Part shown: in pieces, positions 25,300 to 38,800 of the stretch
Numbering within the stretch: position 1 is the first letter of the stretch
How the letters are laid out: each line of letters starts with the position of its first letter
Assembly: GCA_030267565.1 (NCBI GenBank)
Contig: BRXU01000008.1
Coordinates: 1,860,001-1,924,000 of the forward strand
DNA length: 64,000 nt
Direction: 5' to 3'
DNA from: Pleodorina starrii
Taxonomy: Eukaryota; Chlorophyta; Chlorophyceae; Chlamydomonadales; Volvocaceae
The notes under the pieces: generated by a model
What the model saw: only the letters and a program-made list of their open reading frames with translations
The model's database searches: none
What the model was told of the DNA's origin: nothing
Translations under genes and position numbers: made by a program

Positions 25300-28200
25300 C
25301 TACAAACGGTGTACCGCATCCCCGGCGCGCCCAGCCGCCCACAACCCAGACACCCAGGGCGTCGGTCGCCCTCCCCCTCCCGGCCCCACCCCGCCTACGC
25401 ACCTGCGAAAATCAAGCTCTCCGAGACCACCGAACGACGCGCTGACGTCACCAGGACGACTGTCGTACTGACTGTCGTGCTGACTGTAGACGCCCTGGCG
25501 GTGACGCGGTCGGTTCCCGCTCGCGACCTGCTCGTGGTCGTACCCACTGCCGTACAGGCCTCGCGCCGAAACCCCATCGGACCCAACATGCTGCAGCGGC
25601 GGCCCCGCCGCCGCCGCCACCACGGCGGCGGCGGCGGCGGCGGCCGCCGACAAGGACGCCGCTCCGCCTCCCCAAGATCTTGCCAGTCTAGCGTCATCCC
25701 GCCGCTGCCAGGCGGCGGCGGCGGCATCGCCGCCGCCGCCGTCGGTGGCGGCACCGCCGCCGCCACCGTCGCCGCCTCCACACGACCGCCGGCGGAGCTC
25801 CCCAGATGGGTCGGCTCCCTCCCTGGCCCGGACCCGGACCCTGGCCTGCACAATATCCGAGCTGCTCGCGTGGCTGTGACCCGCCCGGCCCCACGCCGGG
25901 CCCTGCGGCGGCTCCCGCGGCGACGGCGACGGCGGCGGCGGCCGCTGGCGTCTCAGCCCCGGCGGCGCCGTGTCGTCTGTGCTGTCGCAGCTGCCGCTGG
26001 GGTTGCGAGCAAAGCGACCCCCGCCCGCCGCCTCCTCTCCCTCCTCCCCGCCCGCAGCAGCCCTGATGCCCCCTCCCGCTGCCGCCGCCGCCGCCGCTGC
26101 CCCAGCCGCTGCGGCCGCCGTGCGGTCCAATGGCTTCCGGCTAATGTCGCCGCCGCCGCCGCCGCACGACGCGAGTAGCAACTGAAGGATGTCTCCGTCG
26201 AACGACCCGATTCCGCCGCCGCCAAGGACGCCGCCGCCGCCGCCAAGGACGCCGCCGCCGCCGCCGGCGTCGCCGCGGGCTGCAGTGCACTGCTGCAGCT
26301 GCATCAGCGCATGAAGCTGCAGTACACTGGCAGGGCCACCGAGCTCCGAAGGCGGCGCGGCGGGCGGCGAAGCGGCGGGCCGCGACACCGGCTCTGACCG
26401 GTGTTGCTCTGGCTTGCCGGGCCGCCGCTGCTGCGGATGCTGCGGCTGCTGCGGCTGTTCGCAACCCGAGCCTTGACGCAGAAAGGTCTGCGGCTGCGGC
26501 TGCGGCTGCTGTGATGGGGCAACACTTCGTTGGTGCGGCTGTGTCAGAGAGGCGGCGACGATCTGCGCAAGAAGTTCCAGAGCAGGAGCCGCCGCCGCCG
26601 ACGCCGCCGCCGCCGGCGCGCGCGGCTCTCGGCTCGACTCCAGTGCCCGCTCTCGCCCCTGCCCCCTCCTCATACCCCAGCCCTGCTGCAGCTGCTGCGT
26701 TTGCCTTGGCTCCTGTTCCTGTTGCTCCCAGCCTTGCCCCTCGTCCCCGTGGCTCTGGGTCCGGCCCAGACCGACTCCGTCCACGATCCGTACGGCAGCT
26801 GGCGGCGGCACGTACGGCATGTGCAACTGCGGTTGCGCTTGCGCTTGCGGCCGCGGCCGCCCCCGGCTGCTGGTATCGCAACTCCGGTACGGCTCGTCCT
26901 CGTCGTGGTTGTCTCCGCTGCCGTACACATCGGCGGATGGGCGCACGCGCCTGCTCCCCGCAGCCGCTTCAACAGCTGGGTGCCCCGACCCCGGGTGCTG
27001 CAACAGGTCGACCGGGACCGGTAACCCGCCTGACACGATCTGCTTCTGCTGCTGCGGTTGCAGCTGTAGCTGCGGCTGCTGAGTCAGCTGTCGTACCAAC
27101 TGCTGCAACTGCTCCACGACATCCGGCAGCCCATGCCGCTGCTCGCCCGCCGCCTGCGTTGGCGGCGGCGGCGGCGGTGGCTGCCGCTGCGGCTGCGTTG
27201 GCGGCGGCGGCGGCGGCATAGGCTGCACCGGGCCCGGCGGTGCTAGCGGTGACGCTGGAGCAGCGGCGGCGGCGGCAGCGCCGCCACCGCCGCTACAGCC
27301 CGCCATCGCCGCCGCTTCCGCCGCTGCCGCAACCGCCTCCGCCATAAGCCCCTCTTTGAGCTCCAAAACCACAGTCATGCAGGCCTTACATGCCTGAAGC
27401 GCGTCTGCCGTACAGCTGTAAGCGCCGAGGTCCCGGAAGGAGCCGCGGTAAAAGATTCCCGCACCCGCGCTATTGTGGGCGGCTGGGACCGCCGCCGCGC
27501 CAGCCGCAATGGCGGCGTGGGCGGCGACGGCGCCGCCGCCGACGCCGCCGCCGCGGAGGCCATCACCTTCCTGGCCGCCGCCGTCGTCGTCGCCGCCATC
27601 CTCCTCCGGCGGCGCGCTACCGCTGCTGCCGCTGCCGCTGTCCCTGTCGCTACGGCCCCGACCGTTGCGCCGGCGCTCCACCGCCGCCGCCGCCGCAGCA
27701 GCAGCAGCAGCAGCATCAGCTCCCGCTTCACGACGCGCCCAGAGTTCCGCGCCGCCGCCACCGCCGCCGCCGCTGCCGCCAGCTTGCGCCTCCGTCGTAT
27801 TGTCACCGTTTCCGCGGCCGCCGCAGCCGCCACCGCCGCCGCTGCTGCTGTTACAACCAATCTGCGCCGCCGCCGCCGCCGCCGGCCCGCCCGGGAGCCG
27901 CACAAACGTGTAGCCAAGCAACGAGCCGTCGGCGCAGGGGATCAGGGAGTCGATTTCCGCCCCCGCTGGCAGGTGTCTGCGTACTCCGGCCAGGAAGCGG
28001 CCGATAAGCGGCCCGAGGTCCAGGTCACGCAGGGCCGCGGCGGCGACGGCGCCGCCGCCATCGGCAGGCACCTTGGGCGGCGGCGGTGGCGGCGGCTCCA
28101 GGAGCCCCCGGCCTGACTCGCCGGCGGTCGTGGCGGCTGCCGCCGCCGTAGCGGCGAGACACCCGCCACGCCAGGGTGCAGCGGCGGCGGCGGCGGCGGC

Positions 28201-30745
28201 GGGGGAATTCAACTGGAGCGTGCCGCTGCCGCTGCCGCCGCCGCCACTCGCCGCCGACTTGCGCAAATCCAGGCAAAAGACGGGAGGCGCCGCCACGGCA
28301 GCGGCGCCGGAGCCGCCGCCGCCGCTGCTGCCGCCGCCATCGCCGGCCTTGCGCGTCGAGTACGGCCGCACACCACCACCACCCAAGAGGAGGCTCACGG
28401 AGCCGCCGCTTGTCGCAAGGACGGCCCGGCCGGCGGCGCCGGCCGCCGCCATCACCGCCGCCGCCGCCGGCGCGACGCCCTCGAGGTCCCCCGGACTGAC
28501 GCGACCCGGCGCCAACCCCAGCGGGCCCGCCACGCGCATCCGCGACGGCATGAGCTGACCCAGCCCCGCAGAGGCGGAGACGGAGACGGGCTCTGTGAAG
28601 CCCTCCGGCTTCACCTCAGGGCCCTCGAGGCCACCCACACCCGTCCGGCCGATATTGCCGCCACCGCCGCCGACGCCGCCGCCACCAGCGTCGTGCATCG
28701 CCGAGCCCAGGCTCAAGCCCTGACCTAAGCTCAAGCCCAAGCCCAAGGCGGCGCCCGGCATCGGCGTCAGCGTGGGCGGCACTGGACGCTGCAGCGAGTC
28801 ACGGTACTGTTGCTGTTGATGCCGTTGTTGTTGTTGTTGGTATTGTTGTTGGTGTTGTTCCCAGTGCTGGTGCTCGTGCTGATGCTGGAGGTGGTGGTGG
28901 TGGTGGTGCTGGAGGTGGTGTGCGCCTGCCAGTGCGTCCCCGAGCTGGTTGACGACCTGCGGATCCCAGCCAGAGCTGGGCTCCTGCTGCCAGTCGAGGC
29001 CTCCCCCGGCCGCCGACGGCGCCGCCGCCGCCGCCGCGGCGGCGGCGGCGGCGGCGCCGCCGCCCAGCCGCCGGCGCTTGCCGCCCGCGCGCGCGTCGTC
29101 GTTCGCCTCCATCCAGCGCTGCTTCTCCAGCAGTGCCTTTTTTGCCTCACTAACGAGCTGCTCCAGTTTGGGGTCCGTCAGCAGCTGCCCGTCGGGTCCC
29201 AGGTAGTCCTGTGGGTGGTTTGCGGTTTGCGGTTAGCGGTTTGTCAGGGATACCGGTACGTTGCTAGGGGTTGGGTTGTGGGTTGTGGGTCTTGCGTGCA
29301 CGTGGGGTGTTCGTGTGGAGCAGGGGTCCTTACAAACTTTTGTGAGCTGCAGGTCAACCAGGTGTCCTCTGGTGCTTAAACGGTAAATCACGGGAGAGAG
29401 AGAGAAATGGCGGGCTTGAAAAGAGTTCCAGCGAAGCGTTATCGAGTCAGGCTTGCAAGTGGCGACAAGTGGCACGTCCTGAACGGCATGTTGCTGCATT
29501 ATCTCAGGCGCTACTGACGCTTGCGCGGCACGGATGGAACGCAGCTGAAGTGGGTGCGCAAAGCGGGGTGAGACGGGGCAGCGAAAAGTGGGGGAGGTAC
29601 CGTACGTGCTGTACAATACAAAGTGGGTGAGATCAATGAAGCTGCAATATCGGAGTCGCTCACCTGGTAGGGAAAGTTGAGCTTGGCCTTCGTGCCCCGA
29701 ACGCGGATCGCGACCTGGAAAAGTGGGAGGACCCGGTGTCCCGGTCATGGCCGCGGCGGTTGAAAGGAGGTTTGTCAGACACCTGGTAGGACAAAGAAGT
29801 GAACCTTGAGACAGAGGTTCTAGGCGATGAACGTGCATAACCACATCTGATGCTCATAGACAGCTTGCTCAACTGATATTTTGTCCGCAGGTATGAGCGA
29901 GGATGGGCGCGAACATCCAACCTTGTCCGACCGACACCAGAAATTTGGAGGCAAGGTTTCATAAGATATATTTTTCTTTGCTCACCTTGTCAAATTGCCG
30001 GGCCGCCTCTTCCTCACTGTCAAACGAGCCCAGGTAGACATGCCGCCCTGAGCTGTTGATAGCGCTTTGCCACCTGCGTGAGAAACGCAAGCAATGAACT
30101 TAAACTGGCATGATGCTCAGCCCTACGCAAGGTAGTTGCGCCATGACAGCAACGTTCCGTTCTCGTGAAACAAGTGACAAGTTCAGGTCATCTGTTACAT
30201 TCGGTTAGAGCTAGGCCGGCTAGAGAGGGTCAGAGGCATTGATCTGATACAGTCGAAACGTCTAGACATCCTTACTCAACGCTTAATCCACACAAAGATG
30301 TATCATCGGTGTGAATGGATCTGGGTCGGTAAACATGTCAGACTGGAGCCCGGAGCCGCTCTTACGGACGCGTCTGAGCAGGCAGTCTCGGGCCCGCCTA
30401 AGCACGAGACACAGGACCTCCCGCATAATTACACGACATATTTTGCTACTATGTTTGAGAAGGCGGTGATCAAAGGCCCCGGATTACGCCGGTACTGATG
30501 CGCGTCAGACCAGCGGCTCGAGGAGTGAGACAGGGAGACGAGTAGAAAGAATGAAACATCACTCGCGTAATTAGAGAGACTGCTCACCGTTTTGATTTCC
30601 TGTGCCAACAGACGCCTCTAAAAGCACTTGTAGCGACACGGGTTCCGGTCGTCCGGGGAGGCGACGTGCCATCGCCTGCAACCAGTTTGGCCCCTCCCGC
30701 CTCCTCGTCGGGACTCTCTTGGAGCCCGCTATCACCTTCTGGCAT
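25300..30745 (-). CDS. AP2/ERF-domain transcription factor with a very long disordered tail
   Basis: Exons, 5' to 3': 30745-30588, 30073-29986, 29714-29664 (only 51 bp) and 29208-25300. Phases 2, 0, 0 match, giving about 1,400 residues. The ATG at 30745 begins MPEGDSGLQESPDEE. One AP2 DNA-binding domain spans residues about 41-105 over all four exons: FRGVCWHRKSKRW, QSAINSSGRHVYLGSFDSEE, EAARQFDKVAIRVRGTKAKL, NFPYQDYL. It has the three-strand sheet and the helix with the usual Trp, Gly and Arg landmarks. The remaining ~1,290 residues are Gly/Ala/Gln/His-rich, with ordered islands such as GPLIGRFLAGVRRHLPAGAE and FRDLGAYSCTADALQACKAC. It should act in the nucleus as a DNA-binding regulator; its targets are unknown. 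A possible donor at CGCAG|GTGCGT near 25400 means the very C-terminus is uncertain. Confidence 0.85.
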
Positions 30746-32851
30746 TGTAACGACCGCAGATCGCTCTGCACAAGAAATTCTCGCCCCTGGCCGAATGTGC
30801 TAACGGGCTCGTTGCGTCGGAAGCAGAGGAAAATTACAAGCTGCTTGAGTCGGCTGTGTGTAATAATCCAATCATACACACGTTATACTCTGTGGAAACT
30901 CCCAACTTGGAAACAAGGAAGCTCATACTTTGGTCACTTGTGCCGTACGGTTCGCAAAAGCCCGGAAGGTGGAAACACCGGCTGAAACCGGTACTGCCGA
31001 CAACTTATCCCATCGTAAAGGTTCTATTTTTTTATTTGGTTAGCAAATAAATGTTTGCTTGTGGAGTTGTGCAGGCCAGTTTTGTCGCCCTTGCCGAGTC
31101 ATGGAGCATCCGCGACGGGTCGCGAGTGTAGGCTTCAGTCCCCGCCCAGTTAGGAAAGCATTGTTAGCCCATCGCTTAACATGAATTTATGGCGCAAGCC
31201 TGACCCAGCAAGAGGAGCTAGTCGCGTGCACGTGTCGAGGCTCCACAAGCCCGCTTTGCTGCAACGCCAAGCTTGAGACATGTTGAAATGTTTCACTCTT
31301 CAATCCTTTATTCCGCAGTGCAGCGAGCCATGCCGTCGTGTGCCTCTTGATTTGGCAGTACTTTGAGCAGTACAGGCTGCACCCGCGACAAGGGCTTGCC
31401 CCGCTCCCCGGTCTTCCTTGCGCCATTTCTCCAGGAAAAGTGTCAAAACATGCAGATCTGCAAGGGTATATATAAACTGTGCCGTGTAGGTGAAAGAATA
31501 GTACGATGTTGCGAGCGGAATGTGTGAACCATGGATGAGCAGAGGTCGCGCACGGTAGGGCGTGGTCCGTTCAGTGAGCGAAGAGTCGCGAGATTGGGAC
31601 AGCTGCCCGTCAAACCTCTCTACCCCCAGGGCAATGGGGGTAGACAAGCGCAGTAGCGCACGCACCCCAGCGACATGCTCTTCGCTCTCCGCAGCGAAGA
31701 GAGCATGTTTGCACTTGTGCTACAAGCACATCGCAGTACGATGTCGTATCCAGACAAAATGGGAAAAGCAGCGCGCATCTTCCCAGGGGACCAGGGCTGT
31801 AGAGGCACAGCACCCAAGACACGACAGCACAGCACAGCACGGCCCCGTGCACTACCCTGCCGCCCCACTTCACCACGCCGCTGCCCTCAGGAGCGTGCGA
31901 GCCTCGAGAGCCTTGCGCGCAAGCGCGAATGTTTGTCCACATTTCATCTAGTCTCGTGAGTGAGGACTGAGGAGCACACACGCGTAAGCCGACAGCCAGA
32001 CAGACCAGGCAAACCGACAGACAGTTGGGCAGACAGACAGACTTTGGGTTTCTGCCGGCACAGTGCAGCAGCGATCCCCTGGCCCACTGTAAACCGATTC
32101 ATTTGGGCGGAAGCGTCCATCGCCGCTGTTGGGCATGGCGATGGACGGAGCAACGCAGCGCCGGACTATGTTTTTGCGCCGAGCAACGTGTTTGCAGTCC
32201 GGTGCTGCAGTCCGGTGCAGCCGAGAGCGTTAAGAAAAGGGGGCCACGATGAATCTCTCACACACACACACACACTCCGCTACACGCGAGAACCACCACC
32301 ACCATCACCATCACTACTACACCACCATTACTACCACCACCACCACCGCCGCCACCAGCAGCGGCAGTTCTTTTCGACCCCTCCTCGGACTGTCACCTTC
32401 TGCCCTCCTTCTCCTGCCTACCGGCGCAGCGACCATCCAGGCCACCGTCTAGGCCAGCGGGGCAAAGGGGCCACTCAAGCAGCCGCAGCGAGAAAGGAGA
32501 ACGGCCGCCAACCGCCCCCCGCACCTCTCAACCCTCCCCCCACCCGCCACCCCACCCCACCCCGGCCCCTTCGCCCGCTCCGGGCTCCGGGTCCGTTCGC
32601 TAACGCTAACGCCGTCTCCGTCTCCGCTGCGGTATCCACCCCGGGCCCCCCACCCCGCTGCAGACCCGACCCCGCTGCTCCAATTCACACACGTAAACCA
32701 ATGCGGCCCCAAGCTGCGTCAGCGTCAGGGCGGGCGGGCCGCAGGCCTAGCCCTGGGGCCACCTGCCCTGCCCTGGCTGGCCCTGGCTCTGCCACCCCAA
32801 GCTGACAGGAACGGGGCAGGACTCGCAGGTTGCGGGACTCAGTCGCGGGAC
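30746..32851. other. Intergenic region, no gene recognised
   Basis: Lies between the AP2 start codon and the 3' end of the nephrocystin-1-like gene. It contains a short (CA)n run at 32258-32275, a CAC/CAT/CTA trinucleotide-rich stretch at 32290-32360, and one copy of the CGCTGCGG-core element at 32590-32640. Confidence 0.5.
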
Positions 32852-35800
32852 TCAGTGGCGGTAGAAGGGCTCGGGCTTCTCCAGTCGGTCGGCCATGCAG
32901 AGCCGGATCTCCGACACGTCGAAGGGCGCGTGCAGGAACTCGAAGCCACAGTGGCTGAGCGGCTCCACGGGGTGGCGCGCCCCCAGTATGGTGTTGCTCT
33001 TGGGGTCCACCACGTGGCAGTAGTGCTGGATCAGCCGCAGCCGGTGGCCCTGAGAGGAGCGGGAGGGAGGGGGGGAGGGAAGGGGAGGGAGAGGGAGGGA
33101 GGGAGGGAGGGAGAGGGAGGGAGGGAGGGAGGGAGGGAGGGAGGGAGAGGGAGGGAGGGAGGGAGAGGGAGGGAGAGGGAGGGAGAGGGAGGGAGAGGGA
33201 GGGAGAGGGAGGGAGAGGGAGGGAGGGAGGGTGAGGGAGGGTGAGGGAGGGAGTCGGAGGGAGTCGGAGGGAGAGGGTACCAAAGACGAACCGCAGAGGG
33301 AGAGGGAGGGAGGCAGGGAGGGGGGGAGAGGGGGACGGAAACACGCGGATGGGGGGTTTATGCAGAGGAGCACCGGCTCACGCCTCACGCCCCGCTCCCT
33401 GCCCTCCGCTCCCAACGCGCCGCACGCCGCCGACCCGCGCGGTCCCTCACTCTCCTCACCTCGCTCACAGACTTGCTCCCTCCCGCACGCACTCCCTCTG
33501 TGCTCATGCACGTGCCGACTCACCTGGTACTCTACAAAGTTGTTGATGTGGCGCGGGGGGACGGTGGGGCAGTGCGCCAGCGGGGCCAGCTCTATGGTGC
33601 AGCGGCGGAAGGCCTCCACCATGGCGGCCAGCGGGGGCAGCACATCGGGGCTGCAGCAGCCGCGCTGAGGAGGCGGAGGGGGCGGGAGGCGGGAAGGGGG
33701 AGGGGGAGGCGGGAGCGGGAGGAGGAGGGGGAGGGTAGTAAAGGGAGTATTTCAGGGAAGGGGCGGAGAGAGGGAAGGAGGGAGGAGGAAGGGGTGGAGG
33801 GAGGGAGGGCGGCAACGGCGGCGGACGCCACGTTGGCTGCTGCTGCTGCTGCTGCTGCGGTCGGTGGCGGCGTGGCGCGCGTGTCAGGAGGCGCGGCCGC
33901 GTCCGGAGCCGCGGCCTGTAGCCCCTCCCTGGACCGGGAGCATCACCCCTCCCTTCCCCCTCCCCTCCCTCCCCCCCCTCACGTCTGCGCCCGCCACCGC
34001 CGTCATCTTGTTGATGAGGTCCCTCCACCTGGTGAGGAACTCCGCCAGCAGGTGGTGGTCGCCCAGCAGGGCGGGGAAGGCCGACAGCACCGGGTCGGAG
34101 GAGGCGGCGAAGGGACCCGGCTGGCGGGCCAGGCTGAGCGCCAGGCTCATGCGGTAGGCGGCCAGGGAGGTGGCCAGGTCGTGTGTGGCGAGCATGGTGG
34201 GGGGCATGTAGCTGGGGGGGTGTGGGAGGGGGTAGCGGAGGGGTGGGGGGTGGGGGTGGGGAGAGGGAGAAGGAGAGGGGGAGGGGCGTGGGGGGTTGGG
34301 GAGTGGAGAAGAGCGTGGGGAGGGGTGGGGAGGGAGACGACCCCCACCCTTGCCCCCCTTCCTGCCCCCTGCCCTCCCCTCCTGCCCTCCGTCCACTGCC
34401 GTGTGCTTACGCGTACGGCACCAGCGGCGGCTTGCCCACGTTGAGGGGTCCCACTCGGAACTGCAGCACGGGGTTCTCCTTGGACTTGAAGGCGTTGCTC
34501 CAGAAGGGGGCCTTGCTGCGGTGAGGGGCGGTGAGGGGCGGGGCGGTGAGGGGCGAACAGGGGTGATGGGGGAAGGGAGGGCAGGGGAGGGGAGGGAGCA
34601 TGGGAAAGGAAGGGAGAAAGGGCAAGGGAGGGAAGGTGGGTGGGAGGGAGGTGAGAAAGGGAGGGAGGGAGGGAGGAAGGGAGGGGAGGAAGGGAGGGTG
34701 GGTGGGACGGTGGGGAGAAAGGGAGGGAGGGAGGGATAAAAGAAAGACACGGGAGGGAGGGAGGGTGAGTGTGTGTCTGTGTGTGGTCAGCGGGTGGGTG
34801 GGATGGACAGCGCTTATCCGTGGTGGGTCGAGCACCGGTCTACGATAACGTAGAAGGGGATTGAGATCACGTGGAAAGCCCGGATGTGGCCGCGTGGGGC
34901 CAACTACGCGGCACCCAGCCCGGGCACCCCACCACCCGCACATGCCACCCTCCCGTCCCATCCCCTCCCATCTTCCCCGCCCGCTCGCCACCCATCCACC
35001 CGCCCCCTCCCTCTCGCCGTCTCCGTCTCCGCTGCGGTATCATTTTTTACCCCTCCCTCTCTGTTCTTTTGCAGACGAGACGGAATTCTTCTGTTACCGT
35101 ACCTTACAGTTCACGGGCTGTTGTACGTGGATAACCCCCTCCCTCCCCCCCACCTGCGCTTCTCCGCGTAGAATGCGGTCAGCGGCTGTGGGTCGTATAT
35201 GGATCCGTAGTACAGCGGCACGTTGATGTCCACCTCGCGGGTGAGGGAGGTGCAGCGCTTGAAGCTGATCATGGCCCAGCAGGTGCTGATCTCGTCAACC
35301 AGCCGGGCGCACTGGGGAAGCGGGGGGAGGGAGGAAGGGGGGAAGGGAGGGGGAGGCGGAAGTAGCAGCAGCGGAAGTAGCAGCAGCGGAAGCAGCAGCA
35401 GCGGAAGCAGCAGCGGACTCGGGAAGGGTGGCGGGAAGGGGGATGGGAGGCGGCATGAAATGGAAAGGTGAAGGGCAGTCACAGGTGTGTGTGCGATCCG
35501 CTCCGCTTCGCTGCCTGGCTGCCTGCCTTGCCGCGCCGGACTCCCAACAACCCCAGTAGCCTCCACCCCCCCCCGGTCGGCCAAAGTGCCGACCCTGACC
35601 TCGCCCCCGGCCCCCGGCCGGTCGGCCGAACCCCTGTCCTTTGTAAACGATATCGCACGATTCGCCGATTCCAGTTTAGCCGACCCAGTTCCGACCCACA
35701 TCCGGCACACCTTGTGCTCGTTCTGGGGCATGTTTGCGGTATCTTGTACGGCAAGCCTGTACGAGATGTTGAACTCGACGAATATCGACAGCGCGTCCTC

Positions 35801-38800
35801 GGTGACCAGCCGCGTCCCGGCTTGCGGGTCCGACTGTACGGCAATCCAAGGAGATCGGGGGGTTGGGGCGGGCGGGCGGCCGGGGCGGTCAGTCAGCGGA
35901 GACTGGGCAGGGGAAGGCGGGCGGCAAGGCGGGCGACGCGCCGGGATGGTGGTGATGGTGGTGGTGGTGGGGAGCAGTGAGCGGGGGCACATGAACGGCC
36001 GGCGGAAGGAGGAGGCTCGCCCCGCCGCATGACCGTGTCCCGGCCCCAGGACTTGGAAGCAGAAGCAGTCTCAATACGGTAACAGTACACCCCCCCCACC
36101 CCCCGCATGGAGCGCCGGAAGGTACGATCCGCGCCGCGCCGCGCTGCGCCTGCCCACCAAGCGCCCTGCAGCAGGCAAGGCACCGGCAGCCAAGGCAAGG
36201 CACCGGTAGAACGCCGGATGCGCGCCCACCCACCCACCCACCCACCCACGCTGCAGCATCGCCTGTACTCCCAATCCCCCACCCCTACCCACGCGTCCAG
36301 CCACCCACCCACGCGCCCTGCCACTCATCCCCCATTCGTCCCCCACCCACCCACGCACCTGCACGCAGCCGCATCTCACAATGACCCGCTCGTTGGGGTC
36401 AAACTCCCAGCGCTTGTCATAATTGGACACCGCCTCCGGCCGCAGCCCCAGCACATTGCCCAGGAAGCGGTTGGAGCGGCGGTCGAACAGCGCCAGGCGG
36501 GCGGTGAAGAGGCAGGGGGAGCGCACCCGCTGCAGGCCTGAGGGAAGGCGGGGGCGGGGGACGGGGGGCGGAGGCGGAGGCGGGGAAGGGGACGTGGGGT
36601 AAAAAGAAGATACCGCAGCGGAGACGGAGACGGCGTTCGCGAACGGACGGAGGGCGGGCGGGGGGTGGAGGTGGGAGCGGGGACGGGGGCGGCATCAGGG
36701 TGGGTGATGAAAGCGATGGCGCGGCGGAGGGACGCCGTGGGCGACCCCCATCAGGTGGGTGGGCGGGTCACACCGACACGGGGCAGAGACAGAGGCGACA
36801 AAAGAAGGGGGAGGGGCGGCGGTGGCAACGAGGCATAAGACCAGGTGTGAACGCGGGAAAGGTGGGCGCGGAAGCAAAGGGTGGGTGTCACAGGAGCAGG
36901 CGCAGGGGGGGGGCGGGGACGTGCGGGGGAGGGTAGTAGTGGGTGAGGGAGTGGCGTCCGCGGCTTCGTCTGCGATGGGGGTTTGGAGGAAGCTCCGCGG
37001 CCATCCGGACACTCCCTCCCTCCCATTCCCTCCCTCCCTCCGGAGACTCCCTCCCATTCCCTCCCTCCCTCCCCCTCCTGGGTTCCGGGTCCATTCGCTA
37101 ACGCCGTCTCCTTCTCCGCTGCGGTATCTTCCTTTTACCCGTCTCCCTCCACTCACCCGTCTTGCCCACCCCGTCCGCCTGCACCAGCGCCAGTCCAAAC
37201 TGCCACACGCGGCTGGTCTCCGGCAGCAGTGCCCCGTCGGGCGTGTAGGCCAGGTCCACGAAGCCCTGACCGCCCGGGTCCAGCACCGGATCAAGCAGCT
37301 TGCGGAGCCTGGGGGGCAGGGGCAGGGGGCAGGGGGGAGGGGGGGTTTTAAAGAAGAAGGGGAAGGGGTTTTAAAGGGGGCAGGGGGGGAGGGGGGGAGA
37401 AAGGATGATCTCTTGACGTGTGAATGAGAGATAAGCGGGAGCGAGACCGGACCAGACCGCCCCTCCCCGCCCGCCCGCCTTCCGGGCTGCACCCCTTCCC
37501 CCCCAGCCCCCCGTTCCACCGCTGCGGTCCCTCGCCTTTATCACCACCCACCCACCCTCCCCATATCTGGTTCGCTTGCGTCGCCTCCGTGCCATCGCTG
37601 CGGCTTTCATCTTTTCATTCAGATGTTCACCCACCTGTTTTGGCCGTTTTTTAGTTTGGCCTGCAGCAGCGAGGGGCGGCAGTTGGGCGGCAGGCGCCGG
37701 TCCGGCGCGGACTGCTCCAGGGTGGCCAGGTAGGCCAGGGGGGACGGGTTGCTGGCCTCAATCAGCTTCTCCCGCACGTTCTCTGGCAGTGGGGACCAAC
37801 CGGCAATAGTGGCATCGGCATTGGTGGCATCGGCATTGACATTTACACCGGCATGCGGCGGAGGCGGAGGCCGGATCCAGGGGCGGCGGGGGAGGGGTCT
37901 TTGGGTAAAGCGGAGATTGGGGCGCCAGGGAAGGCGGTGGGGGTGAGCGGGTGGGGGTTGGAGATGCGGCAGGAGGGCGGAGGTGAGGGACCCCCACCGC
38001 CATGTGTCGTCGCTGTCGCGCGACCCGTCCGGCCGTCCTTCGTTCCGGACGACCTGCCTCCTACGGTACAGGGTTTAGGGTTTTAGGGTTGGCCCGCTAC
38101 GGGGTTACTCCACTCTCGCATTTCCGACCCCGAGCGTCGCTTCCTCCGCTGCCGTTTCAACATCTACCCACCTCAACACACACACACCCACACACATAGA
38201 GAGCCACAGCCACAGCCACACCCCCCCCCGCGCCCCACTCACTTAGGTCCACGATCCTGGGCGCCACCCCCTGCTGGGCCAGGTCCACCATGAGCCGCTC
38301 CGCCTGCCGGGCCCCCAGCTGCAGACAGCGCTGCTCGGGCGGCAACTCCGCCAGAAGCTGCTCCAGAGCCACAGTGCCAGCCAGGGGCTGACTCCACATC
38401 TGACAGAAAGCGCAGCGCGAGGCCCAGGTGCGCGGAGGATGGCGAGTGGGGAAGGGTGGTCACATGCAGTGCCGAAAACCTGGCTTTGGCGCGCCGCCTG
38501 TATCGGCTTGCTGCTGCTGCTTCTCGCTGCGGTCCCCCATGGTCCCCGCCGCCCCATGTAATACGACACCTTCACTCCCTCTGAGAGAAAAGAGAGGTCC
38601 GCGCCGCCGCATCCACCATGTGCCACGTACACGCGCAGACGCCGTCGGCTCTGCCTCCGCTTCGGGGTGCAACCCCGAAAGCGCAGTTCTTGTTCATATC
38701 CGATATCCGATACGGTTTACGGTAGCGCACCGATGGGCTCACCCCCCCTTCTGTCCCTCCGCTGCGGTTTCTCCTCTGTTGCCCCCTCCCCCAGGTTGCC

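Noticed and set aside
26511..28116. Overlapping plus-strand ORFs of 160-240 codons opposite the AP2 gene
   Set aside because: They arise from CAG/GCC-rich codons read in antisense; the minus frame is continuous for 1,302 codons.
33057..33300. Regularly spaced purine repeats resembling a repeat-spacer array
   Set aside because: Units are contiguous with no unique spacers, so it is an intronic minisatellite and not a CRISPR array.
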